DNA of 7,224 bases, taken from assembly GCA_002404465.1 (NCBI GenBank), contig DHJT01000018.1, positions 1 to 7,224 on the forward strand, in the 5' to 3' direction. This document shows positions 1 through 5,195 of this stretch, piece by piece. The notes beneath the pieces were generated by a model, which worked only from the letters and a program-made list of their open reading frames with translations, was not told the origin of the DNA and did not search any database. The first letter of the stretch is position 1. Every line of letters begins with the position of its first letter. Made by a program: the position numbers and the translations under genes. The DNA is from Sutterella sp. UBA4713 (GTDB lineage: Bacteria > Pseudomonadota > Gammaproteobacteria > Burkholderiales > Burkholderiaceae_F).

Positions 1-48
1 TGCTGCCTGAACTTATTCGGTTCGGGTGAAACGCGGCGCTTTGCCTAA
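1..48 (+). CDS. ileS: Isoleucyl-tRNA synthetase, C-terminal end (partial, 5' end outside window)
   Basis: The first base starts a codon of an open frame of 15 codons ending in TAA at 46–48. It reads CCLNLFGSGETRRFA. This lines up residue for residue, without gaps, with the E. coli IleS C-terminus as I remember it (CVSNVAGDGEKRKFA): the Cys, Asn, Gly, GE, Arg and final FA are shared. In the family this tail belongs to the C-terminal zinc-binding module, and the first Cys would be the last zinc ligand. IleS charges tRNA-Ile in the cytoplasm. The call is supported by lspA following directly, since ileS–lspA is a classic proteobacterial pair. Only 15 residues are visible, so identity rests on the short match plus gene order. 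Confidence 0.8.
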   Translation, partial: CCLNLFGSGETRRFA

Positions 49-137
49 GGCGCGCATGCAAGGCACGGGAGACACAAAACGACAAGCAAAGCGCGGCAAA
101 GCGCGCTTTGCTCTGTGGCTTACTCTCGCGCTTTGCG
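36..137. repeat. Cluster of GCGCTTTGC 9-mers in both orientations
   Basis: The 9-mer GCGCTTTGC occurs at 36–44, 103–111 and 128–136, and its reverse complement at 86–94 and 96–104: five copies in about 100 bp. Within it, GCAAAGCGCG is tandemly duplicated (86–95, 96–105), and the second copy merges with an inverted one into the perfect 16-bp palindrome GCAAAGCGCGCTTTGC (96–111). An 11-bp inverted repeat AGCAAAGCGCG / CGCGCTTTGCT (85–95 / 102–112) would fold in the mRNA. The cluster spans the ileS end and the lspA N-terminal codons. Function unknown. Confidence 0.75.
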
Positions 138-565
138 TTTTTCTCATCGATCAGTGGACTAAGCAGGTTATCGTTAGCCGCTTTTACTACGGAGAATTTG
201 TCCGCGTTACAGACTTTTTTAATCTTTGCCATCTGAAAAACACCGGTGCGGCCTTCTCGTTTTTAAGTGATGCGGGCGGTTGGCAGGGTCCGGTTTTCAT
301 CGCCCTGGCTCTTGCCGTGAGCATCGCCCTTGTGTACTGGATTTACAAAGAATGCGACAAGGCAAAAACGGCTTTCCCGCTTGCGCTCATTGTTGCCGGC
401 GCCCTCGGCAATGCCCTAGACCGCATTTTCCGCGGTGCCGTCGTCGATTTTCTAGATTTTCATATCGGGGCCGTGCACTGGCCTGCTTTTAACGTTGCCG
501 ATATTGCGATTTGTTCCGGCGCAGCTCTCTTGCTTTTTTTCGAACTCATGCGCCGCCCCCGGTAA
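56..565 (+). CDS. lspA: Lipoprotein signal peptidase (signal peptidase II)
   Basis: An inner-membrane aspartyl protease that cleaves the signal peptide of diacylglyceryl-modified prolipoproteins. Counted from ATG 56 the protein has 169 residues, normal for LspA. It shows DQWTK in the first membrane segment (near 32), NTGAAFS (61–67), GNALDR (118–123) and FNVADI (145–150). The catalytic aspartates are Asp131 in the VVDFLDF stretch and Asp149 in FNVAD, spaced 18 apart as in E. coli. Four membrane segments are apparent (about 20–38, 79–97, 107–125, 147–163). I chose ATG 56 because it lies 7 bp after the ileS stop with an AAGG at 47–50. An in-frame GTG at 26 would add ten basic residues and overlap ileS by 23 bp; it has no visible ribosome site. 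The N-terminal tail before the first helix is strongly basic and is encoded by a repeat-rich stretch. Confidence 0.96.
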   Translation: MQGTGDTKRQAKRGKARFALWLTLALCVFLIDQWTKQVIVSRFYYGEFVRVTDFFNLCHLKNTGAAFSFLSDAGGWQGPVFIALALAVSIALVYWIYKECDKAKTAFPLALIVAGALGNALDRIFRGAVVDFLDFHIGAVHWPAFNVADIAICSGAALLLFFELMRRPR

Positions 566-598
566 CAAACTCGCTCTCGCACAAATACTCAAGATTTT

Positions 599-829
599 CT
601 AATCGTTCTTTTGCCGTTTTCCGGCTTCCCGTTGTCTTCTTGTCGGGGTATTCAGGCCACCGATGCCCCAATTTTCAGGCGGCACCTCTTCGATGATAAC
701 CGACGTTGTTGCCGGATTTTTTCCCAGAACGCGAACAAGAAGTTCGGTTGCTCCGCGAATCAGTTCCGCTTTTTGCTCAACACTCGGAGCCTCCGAGCCT
801 CCGGTGACTTTAATGATGACTAACGGCAT
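599..829 (-). CDS. 4-oxalocrotonate tautomerase family protein
   Basis: A small cytosolic enzyme of the tautomerase superfamily (beta-alpha-beta fold), 76 codons. It begins MPLVIIKV, so removal of Met exposes Pro1, the catalytic base of the family. A helix with EQKAELIRGATELL follows, then LGKNPATTSVIIEEV and NWGIGG, matching the FGIGG region of 4-oxalocrotonate tautomerase. The start was set at 829 rather than 865 because it gives the MP start and has AGGAGG just upstream. The two arginines used by 4-oxalocrotonate tautomerase (Arg11, Arg39) do not appear at the matching places, and there is a three-residue insertion (GGSEAPS) near the first. The substrate is therefore open and need not be 2-hydroxymuconate. 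The C-terminal tail is basic. The gene converges on lspA with 33 bp between the stops, and no strong terminator is seen there. Confidence 0.88.
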   Translation of the reverse strand: MPLVIIKVTGGSEAPSVEQKAELIRGATELLVRVLGKNPATTSVIIEEVPPENWGIGGLNTPTRRQREAGKRQKND

Positions 830-833
830 TTCT

Positions 834-839
834 CCTCCT
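834..839 (-). promoter_or_regulatory. Strong Shine-Dalgarno site of the tautomerase gene
   Basis: On the - strand AGGAGG sits four bases before the ATG at 829 (TAGGAGGAGAAATG). This decides the start codon and excludes the upstream in-frame ATG at 865, which would place the catalytic proline inside the chain. Confidence 0.85.
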
Positions 840-870
840 AATCTGTCCTCTCGACTGATTATCACGTTTC

Positions 871-897
871 AACCGGACGATTGGCAAGTCGCCGGTT
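871..897. promoter_or_regulatory. Bulged inverted repeat upstream of the tautomerase gene
   Basis: AACCGG (871–876) and CGA (878–880) pair with TCG (889–891) and CCGGTT (892–897): nine base pairs with a single bulged A877 and an 8-base loop. No T-run follows on either strand, so it is not a terminator. It would lie in the tautomerase 5' leader or act as an operator. Its right half contains GGCAAGTCGCCG (883–894), one base different from a copy near coaBC. Confidence 0.4.
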
Positions 898-926
898 AGA
901 AAAATTACACAGTTTTAGTGGGAAAA

Positions 927-956
927 TTTATACACCACTTAAGCGCCTAATCGGAA
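927..956 (-). promoter_or_regulatory. Possible promoter of the tautomerase gene
   Basis: On the - strand TATAAA (932–927) could be a -10 box, with TTCCGA (956–951) as a weak -35 box 18 bp upstream. Transcription would start near 920, giving a leader of about 90 bases that includes the hairpin at 871–897. The -35 match is only 3 of 6, so the call is tentative. Confidence 0.3.
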
Positions 957-1045
957 GAAATGCCCCGTGCGGACGCTTTGCGCATTCTGAAAACGCGACA
1001 AGTACCTTCGGCTTTCTGTTGCAAATGTGTTTCGCCTTCTCAGGG

Positions 1046-1060
1046 GATTCGTTACGAATC
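1046..1060. promoter_or_regulatory. Perfect palindrome GATTCG-TTA-CGAATC
   Basis: Six-base arms around a three-base centre, about 40 bp upstream of the proposed coaBC promoter. A related half-site GATTC recurs at 1095–1099. The size and shape suit a dimeric regulator site, but no regulator gene is present in the window. Confidence 0.3.
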
Positions 1061-1101
1061 GCGACCTATTGATGCAGATGAGTGTGTATCGAGCGATTCA
1101 A

Positions 1102-1130
1102 GTGAGAATTTCCGGCGATTTCTCTAAAAT
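1102..1130 (+). promoter_or_regulatory. Possible sigma70-type promoter of the coaBC operon
   Basis: GTGAGA (1102–1107, 4 of 6 matches to TTGACA), a 17-bp spacer, and TAAAAT (1125–1130, 5 of 6 matches to TATAAT). Transcription would start near 1137, giving a 5' leader of about 39 bases that contains the palindrome at 1144–1156 and the GGGAG ribosome site at 1162–1166. Confidence 0.4.
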
Positions 1131-1143
1131 CCGTAAGGCAGTC

Positions 1144-1156
1144 CGGCAAGTTGCCG
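1144..1156. promoter_or_regulatory. Palindrome CGGCAA-G-TTGCCG just before the coaBC ribosome site
   Basis: Perfect six-base arms around one central base, between the proposed transcription start and the Shine-Dalgarno site. It includes GGCAAGTTGCCG (1145–1156), which differs at one position from GGCAAGTCGCCG at 883–894. It could be an operator placed just downstream of the promoter. A hairpin role is unlikely because a one-base loop cannot form without opening pairs. Confidence 0.35.
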
Positions 1157-1175
1157 TGCTTGGGAGAAAACGACA

Positions 1176-2366
1176 GTGTCAGTCCTACAAGAAAAACACA
1201 TCACGCTCATCGTAACGGGCAGCATCGCAGCCTACAAGGCCTGCGAAATCGTTCGACTGCTGCGTAAGACAGGCGCTCTCGTTCATGTGATCCTCACACA
1301 GGCAGCCGAGCGTTTTGTCGGAGCAGCAACCTTTGAAGCTTTAAGCGGAAATTCCGTACTAACCGACACCAATCACGTACCGCTCGCGCACATTCACTTC
1401 GCGCAAGATGCCTGCGACCTCATTCTCGTTGCGCCGGCAAGCGCCAATACGCTTGCAAAGATCGCCTCCGGTATTGCCGACAATCTTGCCTGTGAAACGA
1501 TTGCCGCACGTACCGTACCGCTTCTGGTAGCGCCTGCGATGAACACAGCCATGTGGGAAAACCCGGCAACGCGCCGCAACGTACGTCTTTTAAAAGAAGA
1601 CGGCGTTCTCTTTGCGGGACCGGTAAGCGGCTCTTTGGCCTGCGGAACAAACGGCGCAGGTCGCATGATCGAACCCGAAGCCGTTGTTCAGGCCGCAGAA
1701 AAAGCGCTCACAAAACCGATCCTGGCCGGAAAAAAAATCCTCGTGACGGCCGGCCCCACCTATGAGGCCATCGATCCTGTGCGCGGCTTAACGAACCGCT
1801 CGAGCGGACGACAAGGGTACGCCGTTGCTCAAGCGGCCTACGCAGCCGGTGCCGACGTCACGCTCGTTACCGGCCCCGTTTCCCTTACCCCTCCGTACGG
1901 CGTTTCTGTCATTGCCGTCGAATCGGCCCGTGACATGCAAAACGCCGTTTCATCTCGCCTGGCAGGAACGGATGCTTTTATCGGCGTGGCTGCCGTAGCC
2001 GACTGGCGACCGAGTCACCCCGTAATGCATAAGATTAAGAAAGACACCGACGGAGTACCGCCCCTTGTGCTTTGCGCCAACCCCGACATTTTGGCTCTCG
2101 TTGCTGCTTCCCCGAATCGGCCGGCGTGCGTCGTCGGATTTGCTGCCGAAACGGAAAATGAAGTCGAACACGCCCAAGCAAAACTTAAAAAGAAGGGACT
2201 CGATTTGATTGTGGCCAACAATGCGCCGAATACCTTCGGAAAAAAAGTCAATCGTGCTACGCTCATTACGGCCGATTCCGTTCGGGAACTGCCGGAGATG
2301 GACAAAACCGACTTATCTCGTGAGATTATTTCCTGTGTTGCACACTTACTTGAGGGTCGGCAATGA
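1176..2366 (+). CDS. coaBC: Bifunctional phosphopantothenoylcysteine decarboxylase / phosphopantothenate–cysteine ligase
   Basis: Catalyses two successive cytosolic steps of coenzyme A synthesis: CTP-dependent joining of cysteine to 4'-phosphopantothenate (CoaB), then FMN-dependent decarboxylation to 4'-phosphopantetheine (CoaC). Length is 396 residues, typical of the family. The CoaC half (about 1–180) has TGSIAAYK near 14–21, the catalytic His72 in LAHIHF, APASANTLAKIA (86–97), PAMNTAMW with Asn123, and the flap SGSLACG with Cys156. The linker leads to CoaB (about 184–396) with GKKILVTAGPTYE, LTNRSSGRQG holding Asn207, AAVADWRP (272–279) and the lysine-rich KLKKKGLDLIVANN stretch (336–349). 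All expected active-site residues are present. The start is GTG 1176, preceded by GGGAG at 1162–1166. It is the first gene of a + strand operon and overlaps the next gene by 4 bp. Confidence 0.97.
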   Translation: MSVLQEKHITLIVTGSIAAYKACEIVRLLRKTGALVHVILTQAAERFVGAATFEALSGNSVLTDTNHVPLAHIHFAQDACDLILVAPASANTLAKIASGIADNLACETIAARTVPLLVAPAMNTAMWENPATRRNVRLLKEDGVLFAGPVSGSLACGTNGAGRMIEPEAVVQAAEKALTKPILAGKKILVTAGPTYEAIDPVRGLTNRSSGRQGYAVAQAAYAAGADVTLVTGPVSLTPPYGVSVIAVESARDMQNAVSSRLAGTDAFIGVAAVADWRPSHPVMHKIKKDTDGVPPLVLCANPDILALVAASPNRPACVVGFAAETENEVEHAQAKLKKKGLDLIVANNAPNTFGKKVNRATLITADSVRELPEMDKTDLSREIISCVAHLLEGRQ

Positions 2367-2689
2367 AAAAAACGAACTCACTGGATCCGGAAAACGGCGA
2401 CTACGTCAAATACATCGAAGACATTCAGAACGGACGCATTAAGCCGCCTGCGAGCACAAAACCCATGCTCGAAACGTCGGTAGCCGATTCAGCCGGCTCT
2501 CAATCCGATTCGAAAAAACGGAAGGTCGGAGCACCGCCCGCAGCGCTTCAAGCTCTTGCCGTACTCCTGATTTTTGTCGGTCTCGGATTTATTTCTTTCG
2601 GTATTTTTTTCGAATCCGATGCGTTCGTTCCGATCGGAATGTTTACGCTCTTTGCCGGATTCGTTTTCTCGATGAATTTACGCAAGTGA
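2363..2689 (+). CDS. Unrecognised small membrane protein with two predicted helices
   Basis: I do not recognise this 108-residue protein. Residues 1–58 are hydrophilic, with many charged and Ser/Pro residues and a basic KKRK at 51–54 just before the membrane, so this tail is probably cytoplasmic. Two hydrophobic segments follow (about 61–83 and 87–104), joined by a short ESDAF turn, and the chain ends in LRK. There is no cleavable signal peptide. The start overlaps the coaBC stop (ATGA) and has GAGGG at 2352–2356, six bases upstream. Its stop overlaps the dut start (GTGA). These couplings on both sides, and base use like the neighbours, argue for a real gene. In related bacteria coaBC and dut are often next to each other, so this is an insertion in that pair. 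No function is assigned. Confidence 0.8.
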   Translation: MKKTNSLDPENGDYVKYIEDIQNGRIKPPASTKPMLETSVADSAGSQSDSKKRKVGAPPAALQALAVLLIFVGLGFISFGIFFESDAFVPIGMFTLFAGFVFSMNLRK

Positions 2690-3132
2690 AAATCAAACTA
2701 CGCATTACGGACGAACGCATCCGTTCGCACCTACCGACCTATGCCACTAAAGGGAGTGCCGGACTGGATTTACGTGCCCTTTCGGATACCCCGCTTGTTA
2801 TACAACCCGGTCAAACGACTCTCGTACACACGGGCTTGAGCATCTATATTGCCGATCCCCGTTATGCGGCACTGATACTGCCTAGAAGCGGACTCGGGCA
2901 CAAAAAAGGGATTGTCCTCGGAAATCTCGTCGGTCTGATTGATTCGGACTACCAAGGGGAACTGATGATTTCCGTTTGGAATCGCTCGTCCGAAGCGTTT
3001 ACGCTTAAACCCATGGAGCGCATTGCACAACTGGTGATCGTCCCTGTCGTTCAGGCTGAGTTTGACGTAGTCGAAAGCTTTACCGAAAGCGGGCGCGGGT
3101 CTTGCGGCTTCGGATCAACGGGACTACGTTGA
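2686..3132 (+). CDS. dut: Deoxyuridine 5'-triphosphate nucleotidohydrolase (dUTPase)
   Basis: Hydrolyses dUTP to dUMP and pyrophosphate, keeping uracil out of DNA and feeding thymidylate synthesis; trimeric and cytosolic in the family. The 148-residue protein carries all five family motifs in order: AGLDLRA (25–31), PRSGLG (66–71), GNLVGLIDSDYQGE (79–92) with the catalytic Asp86/Asp88 region, MERIAQLVI (110–118), and the P-loop-like RGSCGFGSTG (137–146). The text is very close to the E. coli enzyme, including VPVVQAEF. The start is GTG 2686, overlapping the previous stop. No clear Shine-Dalgarno is seen, which suits translational coupling. Confidence 0.97.
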   Translation: MKIKLRITDERIRSHLPTYATKGSAGLDLRALSDTPLVIQPGQTTLVHTGLSIYIADPRYAALILPRSGLGHKKGIVLGNLVGLIDSDYQGELMISVWNRSSEAFTLKPMERIAQLVIVPVVQAEFDVVESFTESGRGSCGFGSTGLR

Positions 3133-3144
3133 CCGAAATCGACC

Positions 3145-3789
3145 ATGTCCCCCGTAAATCCTTCGAATCAATCGCCCGTCAAGACACATCCGGGCTTTGT
3201 TGCTTATCTTGCGCTTTTTCTGCTGATTTTGTTTTTCTCCGGACTTTCCGGACGTTTAGGACCGACGCTTGCCTGGTTTGACTACGCAACACTCGTCGGT
3301 CGTTTCGGCCTGATTCTTGATACGCAAACATTCTTGGGAGCAGGCGGTACCGGCGCTCGCGGCGGTTTTTTTTATGCCGTTTCCTTTTTACCGAGCATTA
3401 TGTTTGCCGTCGGTGTCATTGAACTGGCTGCGCGTTACGGGGCTCTTGATGCGGCTCACGTCCTTCTCACGCCGATTTTGCGCCCTCTTTTAGGAATTCC
3501 GGGCGCTTGCGGCATTGCCATGATTGCGAGTTTGCAAAGTTCGGATGCCGGGGCCGCGATGACCCGCGAATTGGCCGACAAAGGCTTAATCACGGACGAC
3601 GAACGCACGATTTTGTCGACCTTTGAGTTCTCGTCCGGTGCCTCGGTCATTTTCTATTTGACCGTGGCATGCGTCCTGTTTGAATTTTTGCCCGTCCACT
3701 TTTTGATTCCGCTCGGCGTTGTTCTCCTTTTTAAGGTGATCGGAGCCAATCTCGTGCGTCTTTATCTGACAATCCGGAGGCGCTCGTGA
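3145..3789 (+). CDS. Nucleoside recognition (gate) domain membrane protein, YjiH/SpmA-like
   Basis: A 214-residue integral membrane protein with hydrophobic segments near 17–34, 73–95, 117–130, 163–183 and 186–208. The segment LLGIPGACGIAMIASLQSSDAGAAMTRELADKG in the middle (about 115–147) is the sort of Gly/Ser-rich gate region found in Gate-domain (nucleoside recognition) proteins. An acidic loop (DDER) follows, then EFSSGASVIFY. It is followed with a 4-bp overlap by a second gate-domain protein, the same two-gene arrangement as E. coli yjiH–yjiG and Bacillus spmA–spmB. The family name does not prove nucleoside transport; the E. coli pair has no settled function that I know of. The start at 3145 is 12 bp after dut and has no visible ribosome site. 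It is the fourth gene of the coaBC operon. Confidence 0.8.
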   Translation: MSPVNPSNQSPVKTHPGFVAYLALFLLILFFSGLSGRLGPTLAWFDYATLVGRFGLILDTQTFLGAGGTGARGGFFYAVSFLPSIMFAVGVIELAARYGALDAAHVLLTPILRPLLGIPGACGIAMIASLQSSDAGAAMTRELADKGLITDDERTILSTFEFSSGASVIFYLTVACVLFEFLPVHFLIPLGVVLLFKVIGANLVRLYLTIRRRS

Positions 3790-4232
3790 ATCCCTTGGAT
3801 GCGTTTACATCGGGCTTACGCAAAGGCGCCGTTATCGGCATCCGCTTTATGCTTCCTGCCGTCATTGCCGCATTTGTCGTCATCGAAATGTTGCAGGTCT
3901 CGGGACTCTTGCGCTGGCTCGGAGAACATGTATCGAGTTTGACGGCCGTCTTCGGTCTTCCGGGCCAAGCGTTGGCCGTCCTTCTGGCTGCCTGGGCCAG
4001 TGCCGCAGGTGCCGTCGGATTGACAGCCGGCCTTGCGGCACGCGGCATTTTGTCGCCCGAACACGTGGCCATTTTGCTACCGGCAATTCTCCTGATGGGG
4101 TCACAACTGCAATTTTTAGGACGCATTCTCGCCGTTGCCGGCGTTCAAAGTGCTCGTACGCCGCTTATCATGATCGTCGGACTTGTCAACGCCGCCGGAT
4201 CGATGCTCGTTATGCGATTTTTGATCCTTTGA
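3786..4232 (+). CDS. Nucleoside recognition (gate) domain membrane protein, YjiG/SpmB-like
   Basis: A 148-residue membrane protein with segments near 17–38, 60–84, 94–112 and 126–147. From memory it follows E. coli YjiG over its whole length: an N-terminal G-R-G helix cap, LLP/MLP then AFVVIEML, FGLPGQA (56–62), VLLAAWASAAGAVG (65–78), ILLPAILLMG (96–105), a GR at 112–113, and a final VNAAGSMLVMRFLI stretch. It starts at GTG 3786 overlapping the upstream stop (GTGA), with GGAGG at 3776–3780, five bases upstream. It is likely to form a complex with the preceding protein. Being the last gene of the operon, it is followed by an 87-bp gap without a convincing terminator. Substrate unknown. Confidence 0.82.
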   Translation: MNPLDAFTSGLRKGAVIGIRFMLPAVIAAFVVIEMLQVSGLLRWLGEHVSSLTAVFGLPGQALAVLLAAWASAAGAVGLTAGLAARGILSPEHVAILLPAILLMGSQLQFLGRILAVAGVQSARTPLIMIVGLVNAAGSMLVMRFLIL

Positions 4233-4287
4233 GAAACGCTGTTACAAAAAAGAAAGGGACATAAAAACCCCTGAACCCTGCAGCCGT

Positions 4288-4293
4288 TACAAT
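4288..4293 (+). promoter_or_regulatory. Possible -10 box upstream of the DUF2156 gene
   Basis: TACAAT matches the -10 consensus at 5 of 6 positions, 26 bp before the ATG at 4320. No good -35 element lies 16–18 bp upstream, so the gene may instead be read through from the upstream operon. The gap 4233–4319 holds nothing else convincing. Confidence 0.25.
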
Positions 4294-4319
4294 GCGGAAC
4301 TTTAATTCGGTTAAGTTCT

Positions 4320-5195
4320 ATGCAGTTTTTTCCGTTCACGCGCGATACCTATCCTCTGTGGCTTTCCTTCTGGGAAAAAACACGGAACCGTACGGCGGAT
4401 ATGACGTTTATCAACCTGTTCGGGTGGGCACCGGTTTACGGCCTTGAAGCGGCCGTTGAAGGCAACCTTTTTTGGGTTCGCCGAACGCAAAACGGCGAGC
4501 CTAGTTTTTGGATGCCCCTCGGTGAGACGCGCGACATCGATTGGAATCAGGCCCTTTCTTCCTTCCCTGCCGGGACGCATTTTGAACGCATACCGGTTGC
4601 CATTGCAAAGCAAATGCATGAGACATGTCCGCGCGTAACAGACCCCATTGACACGCCCGATCAAAACGAATACCTATATGAACGAAGCGCCTTGGCAAGT
4701 TTTACCGGTCGCAAGCTTCATAAAAAACGCTCGCACATCAATGCCTTCGAGCGCCTGTACGGCGTCGACTACAGGGCTCTTACCCCTAAAGACATCTCGG
4801 CGATTACAGCTTTAAGTGAAGCTTGGCTTGCCGCGCAAACGGACTCGGATGCCTCCTTGCGTAGCGAACACGAGGCCCTTGTGCGCATGCTCTCGCTTTG
4901 GGATATTGATCCGAGCGTGCGTTGCGGCGGTTTATTTCACGAAAACCGACTCATCGGTTACGACTTCGGATCGGCCGTAAGCGATGACATGTTCGTTATT
5001 CACGTGGAAAAAGGACTTGCCGAGTATCGCGGCGTCTACCCGACGCTTGTCAAGTACTTTGCCGAACAAAGCGTTAATCCGTCGTTCACATACATTAATC
5101 GCGAACAGGATTTGGGCGATGCGGGCTTACGGTACTCGAAGATGACCTATCAACCCGCAGACTTCGTTCGCAAAGTCGCCTTCTCGCTCCGTTAG
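4320..5195 (+). CDS. DUF2156 / LPG_synthase_C-family protein (GNAT-like fold)
   Basis: A 291-residue soluble protein with no membrane segment or signal peptide. It fits the DUF2156 family, whose two GNAT-like halves resemble the C-terminal catalytic domain of phosphatidylglycerol lysyltransferases. Visible family features are the N-terminal MTFINLFGW (28–36), FTGRKLHKKRSHINAF (128–143), GGLFHENRLIGYDFG (203–217), FVIHVEKG (225–232), and the closing INREQDLGDAGLRYSKMTY (259–277). The integral-membrane part of true MprF-type lysyltransferases is absent, so lipid aminoacylation should not be assumed; an aminoacyl- or acyl-transferase role is possible. The start ATG 4320 keeps the family N-terminus but has only a weak ribosome site. 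Its TAG stop overlaps the etfA TAA on the other strand, leaving no room for a terminator between the convergent genes. Confidence 0.85.
   Translation: MQFFPFTRDTYPLWLSFWEKTRNRTADMTFINLFGWAPVYGLEAAVEGNLFWVRRTQNGEPSFWMPLGETRDIDWNQALSSFPAGTHFERIPVAIAKQMHETCPRVTDPIDTPDQNEYLYERSALASFTGRKLHKKRSHINAFERLYGVDYRALTPKDISAITALSEAWLAAQTDSDASLRSEHEALVRMLSLWDIDPSVRCGGLFHENRLIGYDFGSAVSDDMFVIHVEKGLAEYRGVYPTLVKYFAEQSVNPSFTYINREQDLGDAGLRYSKMTYQPADFVRKVAFSLR

Larger units (their letters stand above)
830..1175. other. Non-coding divergent intergenic region between tautomerase gene and coaBC
   Basis: This 346-bp stretch has no convincing gene. The short open frames in it lack family features and good ribosome sites. 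It holds the upstream signals of two divergent genes: a bulged hairpin at 871–897, an AT-rich patch at 898–932 with a possible - strand promoter, a palindrome at 1046–1060, a possible + strand promoter at 1102–1130, and a palindrome at 1144–1156. Confidence 0.7.

Noticed and set aside
593..612. Terminator between lspA and the tautomerase gene
   Set aside because: Only a 4-bp stem GATT/AATC with an AT-only core and a broken T-run; too weak to call.
881..1072. Short + strand open frame in the gap before coaBC
   Set aside because: No ribosome site, no recognisable domain, and composition like non-coding DNA; it overlaps palindromes and candidate promoter elements.
4244..4270. Intrinsic terminator after the YjiG-like gene or on the - strand
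   Set aside because: The only pairing is AGGG/CCCT with a 10-base loop. A T-rich tract follows on the - strand only, where no adjacent gene ends.
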